DNA of 64,000 nucleotides from Rhizobium sp. SL86 (GTDB lineage Bacteria > Pseudomonadota > Alphaproteobacteria > Rhizobiales > Rhizobiaceae): assembly GCF_026672545.1 (NCBI RefSeq), contig NZ_JAPPRJ010000002.1, positions 447,001 to 511,000 of the forward strand. The letters run 5' to 3'. Numbering within the stretch: the stretch's first letter is position 1; every line of letters starts with the position of its first letter. The notes beneath the pieces were generated by a model. That model ran no database searches, was not told the DNA's origin, and saw only the letters and a list, made by a program, of their open reading frames with translations. Below, piece by piece: positions 35,344 through 44,024 of the stretch. Both the position numbers and the translations under genes were made by a program.

Positions 35344-35392
35344 CCTCTGAAACAGTTTTCAACGCCTGCCCCAGCAGGGGCCGTTTCAGAGG
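35344..35392 (+). promoter_or_regulatory. Leader inverted repeat covering the Shine-Dalgarno of the binding-protein gene, with LacI-type operator
   Basis: Perfect 10-bp arms CCTCTGAAAC (35344-35353) and GTTTCAGAGG (35383-35392) flank 29 nt that contain a nested hairpin CCTGC-CCCA-GCAGG (35365-35378). The right arm includes AGAGG of the ribosome site AGAGGAAG (35388-35395) for the start at 35401, so pairing would block translation initiation. The left arm overlaps TGAAACAGTTTTCA (35348-35361), a possible LacI operator. Whether it acts as RNA, DNA or both is not known. Confidence 0.6.
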
Positions 35393-35400
35393 AAGCGCAG

Positions 35401-37329
35401 ATGAATACCAGAACCCTCATGCTCTCCGCGGCCCTCGCCGCGTTGGCCGGCCCGGCCTTTGCTGCCGGCGCCTGTCAGGTGTTTCATCAGTCGCCGCAGC
35501 TCGATGCCGCCGTCGCGGCGAAAACGCTGCCGGCTGTGGTCGATCGCCTGCCGAAAGATCCCCTCGTCGTGCAGGTGGACGAAGTGGGAACCTATGGCGG
35601 CATGCTGAAGGAGCCCTTCGGCGGCGGGCGCTTGGCGGATTATCGCCACTATGGCTACGAGCCGCTGGTGCGTTGGAGCCCGGACGGCACCCAGATCCTG
35701 CCGAACATTGCCTCCAGCTGGGAGGTTTCCGAGGACGCCAAGAGTTATACGTTCCATATCCGCGCCGGCTTGAAGTGGTCGGACGGCGTGCCCTTCTCCG
35801 CCGATGATATCGTTTTCTGGTGGGACCGGGTGGAGAACAATCGCGCCGTATCTCCCAAAGGGCCGTACCGCACCTTCACGGTCGAAAATGAAGTCGCAAA
35901 GGTGGAGAAGATTGATGACCTGACGGTCCGCATCAGCTGGTCGAAGCCGAACGGCCGCTTCCTTCTCGATCTTGCCGGCCCTTATGGGCAGCGCGTCGTC
36001 CAGTTTCCGGCCCATTATGTCCGGCAGTTCGACAAGGAGCTCAATCCGGACGGCGTTGCGCAAATGATGGCCGCCAGCGGTGAGAAGGACTATGCCAAGT
36101 GGTGGGCGGGCCGCGTTGGCACCTACGGCCAGCTCTCCGAGCAGAATGACCCGAAGCGGCCGACCATGCTGGCCTGGCGCACCGTGGAGCCGGTGCTCGG
36201 CAAGACGCATTTCGTGCTGGAGCGCAATCCCTATTACTTCAAGGTGGATCAGAGCTGCAATCAGCTGCCGTATATCGATGCCCGCTCCTATGACCTTGCC
36301 AAGGATTCCGAGGTCCAGCTGTTGAAGACCATGGCCGGCGATTTCGATTATTCGCTGCCGGGCGTTTCCGTGCCGCAAAACAAGGGCGTCTTCTTCGAGA
36401 ACCAGCAGAAGGGCAATTATCGTTTCGCAAAGGCCGAAAGCTGCGACTACAACACCATGTTCATCGAGCTGCCCTTCAACAGCCCGAAGGCCTGGCAGCA
36501 AAGCTTCTTCCAGAACAAGGATGTCCGAATTGCCCTGTCGATTGCGATTGACCGGCCCGGCATCATCGATACCGTCTATCTTGGTCAGGGTGAGCCCTAT
36601 CAGGCGGCTCCTCGTCCGGGTTCGCCCTACTACAATGAGCGGCTGGCGAAGCAATATACCGAGTTTGATCCGGCCAAGGCGAATGCGCTGCTCGACAAAT
36701 ATTACCCGAAAAAAGACGCGCAGGGTTTCCGCCTGACCGAGGACGGACAGCGTGTCAGCTTCACCATCTCGGCTGAAGGCGGCTTCCGCGCCGAATGGGG
36801 TGATGTCCTGCAGATCATTGCGCAGAATTGGGCCGATATTGGTGTGGAGATGAAGCCGGATATCGCCTCGGGCGAGGTCTATGAGACCCGTCGCAAAGCT
36901 CGTGATCGCGAAGGTCTTGTCTGGACTGGCGAAAATGGTTGCGGACAGCTTCCGCTTTCCAGCCTCGCCCGCATGATCCGCTATCAGTCGAACTGGGACA
37001 ACTGGATCAACTGGATCGACAAGAACATCGCGCCGCAGACGGAAACCGTTGCGGGTGCAGAGCCGATCGAGCCGCCGCAGGACATCAAGGACCTGTTCCG
37101 CATGGAAGCGGAGATCCCGACCAAGACCGGCAAGGCCAGTGATGAACTGGTCAAGAAGTTCATGGACCAGATGGCCGACAGCTTCGTCAACATCGGCACG
37201 GTTCTGCCGGAGGGCAACTACCGGGTCGTATCGAACCGCCTGGGCGGCGTGCATGAGCCGATCATCGAAGGCTGGCTGTATCCGGGTCCGGCTCCCAGCA
37301 ACATGGAAGCCTGGTTCGTCAAAAAGTAA
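35401..37329 (+). CDS. Family-5 (Opp/glycoside-type) ABC transporter substrate-binding protein
   Basis: A 642-residue periplasmic protein with a signal peptide of about 21 residues (MNTRTLMLSAALAALAGPAF). SBP_bac_5 features: VGTYGGMLKEPFGGGR, ILPNIASSWEVSEDAKSYTF, LKWSDGVPFSADDIVFWWDR and KDVRIALSIAIDRPGI. It is longer than DppA/OppA (about 540), as in a subgroup that takes up oligosaccharides. LacI regulators on both sides favour a carbohydrate or glycoside substrate over peptides (inference). Its leader carries the inverted repeat at 35344-35392. Confidence 0.92.
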   Translation: MNTRTLMLSAALAALAGPAFAAGACQVFHQSPQLDAAVAAKTLPAVVDRLPKDPLVVQVDEVGTYGGMLKEPFGGGRLADYRHYGYEPLVRWSPDGTQILPNIASSWEVSEDAKSYTFHIRAGLKWSDGVPFSADDIVFWWDRVENNRAVSPKGPYRTFTVENEVAKVEKIDDLTVRISWSKPNGRFLLDLAGPYGQRVVQFPAHYVRQFDKELNPDGVAQMMAASGEKDYAKWWAGRVGTYGQLSEQNDPKRPTMLAWRTVEPVLGKTHFVLERNPYYFKVDQSCNQLPYIDARSYDLAKDSEVQLLKTMAGDFDYSLPGVSVPQNKGVFFENQQKGNYRFAKAESCDYNTMFIELPFNSPKAWQQSFFQNKDVRIALSIAIDRPGIIDTVYLGQGEPYQAAPRPGSPYYNERLAKQYTEFDPAKANALLDKYYPKKDAQGFRLTEDGQRVSFTISAEGGFRAEWGDVLQIIAQNWADIGVEMKPDIASGEVYETRRKARDREGLVWTGENGCGQLPLSSLARMIRYQSNWDNWINWIDKNIAPQTETVAGAEPIEPPQDIKDLFRMEAEIPTKTGKASDELVKKFMDQMADSFVNIGTVLPEGNYRVVSNRLGGVHEPIIEGWLYPGPAPSNMEAWFVKK

Positions 37330-37401
37330 GCCTCAGACCGTCTTGGCTATCGCGCAGAACGGCTCTGCCGTCCTGCGCGATAGGTTATGAAAGGACACGC
37401 C

Positions 37402-38412
37402 ATGCTGCGCTTCATCCTGCAGCGGTTGCTCTGGGTTCCGCCAACCCTGATCGCCATCTCCGTTGTCGCCTTCGCCATCATCAATCTTCCGCCGGGTGAT
37501 TATGTCGATCGCTATGCACTTCAGGCCGCTGCCCAGGGCGATGTGATGACGGAGGCGCAGAAAGAGGCATTGCGCATCACCTATGGTCTCGATGCGCCGA
37601 TTCCGGTTCAATATGTGCGCTGGATGTCGGACATGGTGCTGCACGGCAATTTCGGTTGGTCCTTCCAGCACTCCCGTCCCGTCGCTGAAGTGATCGGCGA
37701 ACGGCTGGGACTGACCGCCATCCTCTCCATTGTCACGCTGACCGTGACCTGGATGATCGCCATACCGATCGGCATCTATTCGGCCGTCCGCCGATATTCG
37801 ATTGCCGATTACGTTTTTACATCACTCGGCTTTTTCGGGCTGGCTTTGCCAAACTTTCTGTTGGCGCTGGCACTGATGTATGCGCTGTTCGTGTTTACCG
37901 GCCAGAGTGTCGGCGGGCTCTTTTCCTCGCAATATGCCGATGCGCCCTGGAGCCTCGGCAAGGTGCTCGATCTTCTGGCGCATTTGTGGATACCGATCCT
38001 GGTTCTCGGCATATCCGGCATGGCCTCGATCATTCGCACCATTCGGGCCAACCTGCTGGATGAGTTGCGTGCTCCCTATCTGTCGGCGGCGCGGGCCAAG
38101 GGCTTGCCGGAAACCTGGGCGCTTCTGAAATATCCCGTCCGCCATGCAATGAACCCGTTTGTTTCCGGTCTCAATGATGTCTTCGTGCACATCATCTCGG
38201 GCGAAACCATCGTTGCGATCGTGCTGGGTCTGGAAACCACCGGCCCGCTTCTGTTCGATGCCTTGCGAAACCAGGACATGTTCCTCGCCGCCACGCTCAT
38301 CATGTTTCTCGGCATTCTCGGCATGATCGGAACCCTGTTTTCGGATGTGCTTCTGGCCTGGCTTGATCCGCGCATTCGTCGTCAGTTCACCCTTGTCGAA
38401 AGGAGAGGCTGA
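37402..38412 (+). CDS. Opp/Dpp-type ABC transporter permease 1
   Basis: A 336-residue OppB-type permease with N-terminal RFILQRLLWVPPTLIAISVV, the periplasmic domain (LPPGDYVDRYALQAAAQGDV, LRITYGLDAPIPVQYVRWM) and the EAA loop (LLDELRAPYLSAARAKGLPE). The ATG at 37402 is chosen over 37387 because AAGGA lies 7 nt upstream. It overlaps the next gene by 1 nt. Confidence 0.92.
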   Translation: MLRFILQRLLWVPPTLIAISVVAFAIINLPPGDYVDRYALQAAAQGDVMTEAQKEALRITYGLDAPIPVQYVRWMSDMVLHGNFGWSFQHSRPVAEVIGERLGLTAILSIVTLTVTWMIAIPIGIYSAVRRYSIADYVFTSLGFFGLALPNFLLALALMYALFVFTGQSVGGLFSSQYADAPWSLGKVLDLLAHLWIPILVLGISGMASIIRTIRANLLDELRAPYLSAARAKGLPETWALLKYPVRHAMNPFVSGLNDVFVHIISGETIVAIVLGLETTGPLLFDALRNQDMFLAATLIMFLGILGMIGTLFSDVLLAWLDPRIRRQFTLVERRG

Positions 38413-39521
38413 TGGTCGCCATCGACGCCTTGTCTGCCGATGTCGCTCCGCCGGCACAAAGCCCGGCCTCTGCCGTCTGGCGCAGGTTCCGCCGCCACCG
38501 GCTCGGCCTTGCCGGATTGTGGGTCACCGTCCTGTTATATGTGGCAACGATATTCGTCGAAATTCTCTCGCCCCAGGCACCCGACGCCTATTCGACACGG
38601 TATGCCTATTATCCGCCGCAGGCCATCCATCTGTTTCGCGACGGGCGATTTGAGCCGCATGTGCTGGGCTACAAGGTGCAGTTCGATTATGCGTCCGGCA
38701 CGCGCAGTTTTGTCGCCGATCCGCGCGCCGTGGTGCCGCTTGGCCTCTGGGTGAAGGGCGATGAATATCGCTGGCTCGGCCTGATCCCTGCCAATCGGCA
38801 TCTGTTGGGACCGGTTGATCCGCGCCAACGCGTCTTTTTTGCCGGTGCGGATCGGCTTGGCCGTGACGTCCTCTCGCGCACCATCTATGCAGCGCGGGTT
38901 TCCATGACGATCGGGCTGGCAGGGGTGGCGCTGTCGCTTGTGCTCGGCGTGGCGATCGGCGGAATTTCCGGTTATGCCGGAGGCATGACCGATCAGGTCA
39001 TCCAGCGTTTCATCGAATTCCTGCAATCCCTCCCGTCTATCCCTCTCTGGATCGGCTTTGCGGCGGCCATTCCAAAGGATACGCCGCCGCTGCAGACCTA
39101 TTTCCTCATATCCCTTGTTCTTTCGATGCTCGGCTGGACGGGGCTTGCGCGTGTCGTTCGTGGTCGTTTCCTGGCGATGAAGGAAGAGGAGTTCATCAAG
39201 GCGGCAAAACTCGACGGGTGCTCCACGATGCGCATCCTCTTCCGTCATATGCTGCCCTGTTTCTATTCGCACATCATCGCGGTGATCACGCTGGCCATTC
39301 CAGCCATGATTCTCGCGGAAACGAGCCTCAGTTTCCTTGGGATCGGGCTGAAGGCACCAGTCATCAGCTGGGGCGTCCTGCTCCAGGAAATCCAGAACAT
39401 CCGGTCGATGTACACCGCTCCCTGGCTGTTCCTGCCGGGCGCGGTCGTCGTTTTCGCTGTCCTTGCCCTGAATTTCCTTGGCGACGGACTGCGGGATGCC
39501 GCCGATCCTCACGGGAGTTGA
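38412..39521 (+). CDS. Opp/Dpp-type ABC transporter permease 2
   Basis: A 369-residue OppC-type permease. After the first membrane segment it has an enlarged periplasmic insertion of roughly 100 residues (SPQAPDAYSTRYAYYPPQAI onward) before GADRLGRDVLSRTIYAARVS, as in the YejE-like group of longer permeases. The EAA loop is RGRFLAMKEEEFIKAAKLDG. The ATG shares its A with the previous stop (TGATG). Confidence 0.92.
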   Translation: MVAIDALSADVAPPAQSPASAVWRRFRRHRLGLAGLWVTVLLYVATIFVEILSPQAPDAYSTRYAYYPPQAIHLFRDGRFEPHVLGYKVQFDYASGTRSFVADPRAVVPLGLWVKGDEYRWLGLIPANRHLLGPVDPRQRVFFAGADRLGRDVLSRTIYAARVSMTIGLAGVALSLVLGVAIGGISGYAGGMTDQVIQRFIEFLQSLPSIPLWIGFAAAIPKDTPPLQTYFLISLVLSMLGWTGLARVVRGRFLAMKEEEFIKAAKLDGCSTMRILFRHMLPCFYSHIIAVITLAIPAMILAETSLSFLGIGLKAPVISWGVLLQEIQNIRSMYTAPWLFLPGAVVVFAVLALNFLGDGLRDAADPHGS

Positions 39522-39524
39522 ACC

Positions 39525-41606
39525 ATGGCCGAGGTTTTGCACGACACGCCCTTCCTGGAGGTTCGCGATCTGCATGTCAGTTTTACGGAGGGCGATCGAC
39601 AGTTTACCGCCCTTGACGGGGTCTCGTTCCAGGTGCGCCGCGGCAGGACATTGTGTCTCGTCGGGGAATCCGGCTGCGGCAAGTCGCTGACTGCCAAGGC
39701 CATTTTGCAGGTGATGGGCGATAATGCCCGCATCGGGCAGGGCGGCATATGGCTTTGCCGCGATGGCCGGGAGCACATCGACATTGCCGCGCTCGACCCG
39801 CGTGGATCTGCCATACGCAGCATTCGCGGCAATGACATTGCGATGATCTATCAGGAGCCGATGAGCGCGCTCTCGCCGCTTTACACGATCGGCGACCAGA
39901 TCTCCGAGGTTCTGCGCTGGCACGGAAACACCAGCCGCAGCGAGGCGCGTGAGGAGGCGATTGCGGTGCTGAGGGCGGTCGGAATGCCCGCGCCGGAAAA
40001 GCGTTTCGACGCCTATTCCTTCGAACTCTCCGGCGGCCAGCGTCAGCGTGCGATGATTGCCATGGCACTTGTCGGCCGCCCGCAGCTTTTGATCGCCGAC
40101 GAGCCGACGACGGCACTTGATGTGACGACGCAGGCCGTGATCCTGGATCTTCTGCGTGAACGTCAGCAGGCGCAGGGCATGGCGATGCTCTTCATCACCC
40201 ATGATCTCGGCGTGGTCTCCGAAGTCGCCGATGATGTTGCGGTGATGTATATGGGGCGGATCGTCGAAAGCGGCCCGGTGGCTGAGGTGCTCTCCGACCC
40301 GCGTCATCCCTATACCCGCGGACTGCTCGCCTCCAGGCCCTCGGTGACCGGCCGGCGCCGCGACCGCCTGGAGACCATCCCCGGTACGGTTCCGCATCTT
40401 CATAACCGGCCGTCGGGCTGCGCCTTTTTTGCCCGGTGTGGCCATCGCCGCCCCGGCGAATGTGATCGCCAGGCGCCACCGCCACGACAGCTGGCTCAGG
40501 CGCGGCAGGCCGCGTGCTGGGCGCTTGATGATGAAGGCCATCTGCAAGCTGCCGAAACGCATGCTCCCGCCGTAGTCAGACGCAAGCCGGATTACACTTG
40601 CCCGCCGCTCTTGAAGGTCCACGGACTGAAGAAGCATTTCCTGCAAAGTGGCGGTCTCTTCACAAAGCCACGCCGCGTGCGGTCGCTCGACGGCGTTTCC
40701 TTCGATATCTGGCCCGGCGAGACGCTCGGGCTCGTTGGCGAATCCGGCTGCGGAAAATCCACCCTGGGACAAACGGTGATCGGCCTGCACAAGCCAAGTG
40801 AAGGCAAGGTCTTTTTGTCGAACAAGGGCCATGATGTCGATCTGGCGGCCCTGCCGCCAGCCGCCCGGCGACGCCATTGGCGCGATATCCGCATGGTGTT
40901 CCAGGACCCGAACGGCTCGTTCAATCCGCGCCTGACGGTGTATGACATCCTTGCCGAAGTGCTGTCGGTGGCCGGCGAAAGCCGTCCGGCCATCGCGTCG
41001 CGTGTCCATGAGGTCATGCGGATGGTGGGGCTCGATACCGCTTATCTCGATCGCCATGCGCATGCGTTTTCAGGTGGACAGCGTCAGCGCATCGGGATTG
41101 CCCGGGCTCTGGCCAGCAGGCCGCGGCTGATTATTGCCGATGAACCGGTTTCGGCGCTGGATGTCTCGGTACAGGCACAGATCCTCAACCTCCTGCGCGA
41201 CCTGCAGGCAGAGCTCGGCCTCTCTTATCTGTTCATCTCGCACGACCTTTCTGTCGTCCGCCACATCAGCGACCGGGTTGCGGTCATGTATGCGGGTCAG
41301 GTGGTCGAACTTGCTCCGACCGAGGAACTGTTTTCTGCTCCGCGGCATCCTTATACGCGGGCGCTGTTGAATTCGGTCCTGGAGCCGACGGTGGCTCGCC
41401 GCACGGAGCGTCAACGGCTCGTCGGCAGCGTGCCCGACCCGGCAGCCTTCCCGGAGGGCTGCCGCTTTCACCCCCGCTGTTCCTTGGCGAGCGACGAATG
41501 TCGGCGCACGCCGCCACCGCTTGCCGCAAGCGGATCGGGCCGGGACGTGGCCTGCTTCCACCCGCTGCATGCTGCAGAGCCGGTACGCCTCCTGGAGCCG
41601 GCCTGA
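39525..41606 (+). CDS. Fused OppDF-type double ATPase
   Basis: A 693-residue protein with two complete nucleotide-binding domains. Domain 1: Walker A GESGCGKS (47-54), signature LSGGQRQRAMIAMAL, Walker B LLIADEPTTALDVT. Domain 2 (from about residue 370): a second GESGCGKST, FSGGQRQRIGIARAL, LIIADEPVSALDVS. Each ends with the Opp-type cysteine-rich tail (GCAFFARCGHRRPGEC; GCRFHPRCSLASDEC) that can bind an iron-sulfur cluster in this family. It powers the permeases encoded upstream; 1 bp separates it from the LacI gene. Confidence 0.94.
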   Translation: MAEVLHDTPFLEVRDLHVSFTEGDRQFTALDGVSFQVRRGRTLCLVGESGCGKSLTAKAILQVMGDNARIGQGGIWLCRDGREHIDIAALDPRGSAIRSIRGNDIAMIYQEPMSALSPLYTIGDQISEVLRWHGNTSRSEAREEAIAVLRAVGMPAPEKRFDAYSFELSGGQRQRAMIAMALVGRPQLLIADEPTTALDVTTQAVILDLLRERQQAQGMAMLFITHDLGVVSEVADDVAVMYMGRIVESGPVAEVLSDPRHPYTRGLLASRPSVTGRRRDRLETIPGTVPHLHNRPSGCAFFARCGHRRPGECDRQAPPPRQLAQARQAACWALDDEGHLQAAETHAPAVVRRKPDYTCPPLLKVHGLKKHFLQSGGLFTKPRRVRSLDGVSFDIWPGETLGLVGESGCGKSTLGQTVIGLHKPSEGKVFLSNKGHDVDLAALPPAARRRHWRDIRMVFQDPNGSFNPRLTVYDILAEVLSVAGESRPAIASRVHEVMRMVGLDTAYLDRHAHAFSGGQRQRIGIARALASRPRLIIADEPVSALDVSVQAQILNLLRDLQAELGLSYLFISHDLSVVRHISDRVAVMYAGQVVELAPTEELFSAPRHPYTRALLNSVLEPTVARRTERQRLVGSVPDPAAFPEGCRFHPRCSLASDECRRTPPPLAASGSGRDVACFHPLHAAEPVRLLEPA

Positions 41607-41607
41607 C

Positions 41608-42657
41608 ATGGTTGGCATCAAGGATGTCGCTGCCCGGGCGGGGGTGTCGCCGGCAACAGCCTCGCGCGCGCTGAACGGGCATTTGCACATCAGCCCGGCC
41701 AAACGGGCCGCGGTGCTGCAGGCCGCTGAAGCGCTCGGTTATCGTCCGGATGCCGTCAGCACGGCTGTACCCCGCAAACGCGACAAGACCGTCGGCGTGC
41801 TGCTGGCGCGGCAAGGCTCACCTTTCGGCGCAACCCTGCACCGCGCGATCGAGGCAACTTTGGCCGCCGAGGGTTATCTCGCCATGGTCTGCTCCACCCA
41901 TACCGAGCCGGAGCGAGAGAATGCCTATGTGCGGCGGCTGCTCGACATCGAACTCGGCGGTGTCATCATTCGTCCATCGTCGTCCCTGGCGCTTGCCGCC
42001 CGCAATGCGGCGCGTTTCGAGCGGGCGGGCGTGCCGGTCGTCTTCGTCGAGACTGCGCCACCGACGCGAAAATGCTCCCAGGTGACGACGGACAATTATG
42101 CCGGCGGACGCGAGGCGATCCAGCATCTCTACGATCTCGGCCACCGTAATATCGGAATTCTGGTGAAGGGCTGGGATCAGCGGGCGCATGGCGGCCGGCC
42201 CGGCTTCATGCGCGTGAGCGGCGCCCTCGATGCCGCCCGCGACCTCGGTATTGCGGACCGCATTGCCATCTCCAGCGATATGCCCGGCGAACGTTTCGAT
42301 TTCGGCCGGCGCGCCATGCGGCAGTTGCTGATTGACACGCGCGGACTGACCGCCGTGTTTGCGACGACGGATATGATCGGGCTCGGCGCGATTTCCTGCC
42401 TGCATGAAGAGGGCATGGATGTTCCCCGCGACATGTCCGTGCTGAGCTTTGATGGTTTGCCGCTTGGGGAAATGGCTCTTCCCGCTTTGTCTACTATGAG
42501 CCAGAGAATTGAGATGATGGGCCAGACGGCCGCGCGTCTTCTTATCGATCATATGACCGGCAGGATAAAACGGTCCTGCCAGATTGTTCTGCAGCCGCGG
42601 CTGACGCTGCGCGAAAGCGTTGCGCCGCACTCCCTTTCCCGTAGCATCCAGTATTGA
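41608..42657 (+). CDS. LacI-family transcriptional regulator
   Basis: A 349-residue repressor: helix-turn-helix GIKDVAARAGVSPATASRAL, then hinge and effector domain (KTVGVLLARQGSPFGATLHR). It starts 1 bp after the ATPase stop, so it is translated with the transporter and may give feedback control. This is the second LacI gene for the same importer; the two may sense different ligands (inference). Confidence 0.92.
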   Translation: MVGIKDVAARAGVSPATASRALNGHLHISPAKRAAVLQAAEALGYRPDAVSTAVPRKRDKTVGVLLARQGSPFGATLHRAIEATLAAEGYLAMVCSTHTEPERENAYVRRLLDIELGGVIIRPSSSLALAARNAARFERAGVPVVFVETAPPTRKCSQVTTDNYAGGREAIQHLYDLGHRNIGILVKGWDQRAHGGRPGFMRVSGALDAARDLGIADRIAISSDMPGERFDFGRRAMRQLLIDTRGLTAVFATTDMIGLGAISCLHEEGMDVPRDMSVLSFDGLPLGEMALPALSTMSQRIEMMGQTAARLLIDHMTGRIKRSCQIVLQPRLTLRESVAPHSLSRSIQY

Positions 42658-42665
42658 GGATAATC

Positions 42666-43901
42666 ATGAATTATAGCAGCGAAGCGCGACACAGCCATGC
42701 CCTGACGGCTGAGGTTGCCCGATTGGCGCGGCAGCATGCGCCCATTCTGCTGTGCGACGCCAGGGAGCCTTTCCGGCCACAGACCATCGGCATAACGCGG
42801 CTGACGGCCGGTGAACAATCGCCAAGCTGCCGGCATACGCCTCCGGCACCGGAGGGGACGGTGCATGTGCTGGAATATGCGATCTGGTGGGATGGCGATA
42901 TTCAGCATCTCTACGAACTGGAGCATGTCTGGGTGGCTCTGAATGCCGATGGGGTGGCGCTTGGCGTTTGCGCCAGCGCGCATGGCGGGCTTTTCGACAT
43001 GTCGCAGGCGGCGCGCGAGGACGGCAGAGTGGTGCTCTATTGTGAGCCGGGCAAGCACGCTCACAGCGCAGATGCGGCCGCCATTCTGGCTCGCAGGCAG
43101 GCGCTTGATCATGCCTGCCAGAGCGGCGAGGATCTGCGCGGCATCATGATCAACGACATGTTCTGCGATGCGCTGGCCTTTCTTTCGCCGTATGACCAGT
43201 TTCTCGGGCGTGCCTATCTGAAGTCGCTGTGTTTTGCCCCGACCTATGATTTTTCGCTGCGCTTCGATCTCGCCCAGATGCGCTTCGCAAGCTGGTCGGA
43301 ACTTGCCAACCACGTACCGGTGTTCATCCGCGATCAACTGGAACAGCTGCGCGCCAGCCGCAAGGGCGTGAAGGCCGTCTTCCTCGATAGCGGCGCGACA
43401 CTGATCGATGAAGCAAGCCAGGTATTTTGCCAGGCTGAGGCGGATCTGGTTCTCTCCGCTGCAGCCCTTGATGGCGGCGATCGGCTGGTCGGCGAACTCA
43501 AGGCCCGTGGTTATGTGGTGGCACTGGTTGCCGATGGGCGCGAACAGAGCTTTCGAAATGTCCATTCGGCTCTTGGCTTCTGGGATCTGTTCGATGCGCG
43601 GGCGATTTCGGAAGTCTGCGGGGTGGCCAAACCGGAGCCATTGATCTTCCGCGATGCCATGCTGAAGCTCGGACTGCGCGATGAGGATGCTGCCGGCATC
43701 GTGATGTTCGGCAACAACATCAAACGTGATATCCGCGGTGCGAATGCGCTCGGATTGACCTCGGTCTGGATCGACCGACAGGACGGTTATGACAAGAGCC
43801 TCGTTTGCGCCGAGGACAAGCCAGACTTCGTGGTGCATGCGCCGCTGGAGCTTCTGTCTGTCATCGACCGCATCGAGGCGGCCGCCGGCAATGCCGGCTG
43901 A
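42666..43901 (+). CDS. HAD-superfamily hydrolase with an unrecognised N-terminal domain
   Basis: A 411-residue protein. Residues from about 230 form a HAD hydrolase: motif I VFLDSGATL (Asp nucleophile, but Gly instead of the second Asp, as in haloacid-dehalogenase-like members), a lysine in GVAKPEPLIF, and motif IV GNNIKRDIRGANALGL. The first 210 or so residues (EYAIWWDGDIQHLYELEHVW; CASAHGGLFDM; AHSADAAAILARRQALDH) match no domain I know; several His and acidic residues suggest a metal site. The ATG at 42666 has GAGGA 5 nt upstream; a TTG at 42654 is a weaker choice. Last gene of the Opp-like operon. Confidence 0.75.
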   Translation: MNYSSEARHSHALTAEVARLARQHAPILLCDAREPFRPQTIGITRLTAGEQSPSCRHTPPAPEGTVHVLEYAIWWDGDIQHLYELEHVWVALNADGVALGVCASAHGGLFDMSQAAREDGRVVLYCEPGKHAHSADAAAILARRQALDHACQSGEDLRGIMINDMFCDALAFLSPYDQFLGRAYLKSLCFAPTYDFSLRFDLAQMRFASWSELANHVPVFIRDQLEQLRASRKGVKAVFLDSGATLIDEASQVFCQAEADLVLSAAALDGGDRLVGELKARGYVVALVADGREQSFRNVHSALGFWDLFDARAISEVCGVAKPEPLIFRDAMLKLGLRDEDAAGIVMFGNNIKRDIRGANALGLTSVWIDRQDGYDKSLVCAEDKPDFVVHAPLELLSVIDRIEAAAGNAG

Positions 43902-43924
43902 GATGTGAACGGCACAGGGCGGCC

Positions 43925-43957
43925 GCGATCATCCGTGGAACTGCCACGGATGATCGC
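43925..43957. terminator. Strong hairpin between convergent genes
   Basis: Perfect 14-bp stem GCGATCATCCGTGG / CCACGGATGATCGC with a 5-nt loop, lying between the convergent HAD and SDR genes. No T-tract on either side, so it may act as a bidirectional, possibly Rho-assisted, end or as a 3'-end barrier to exonucleases. Confidence 0.65.
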
Positions 43958-44024
43958 CACGGAGAACCGCGCAACCGAACGATTGACCTGCGGTATCGTC
44001 GCGTCAACCGCGTTCGAAAAGCCG

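Noticed and set aside
35386..37254. A 622-codon open frame on the minus strand
   Set aside because: Antisense to the family-5 binding protein, which has a signal peptide and clear family motifs.
38535..41063. An 842-codon open frame on the minus strand
   Set aside because: Antisense to the OppC-type permease and the double ATPase; no domain similarity.
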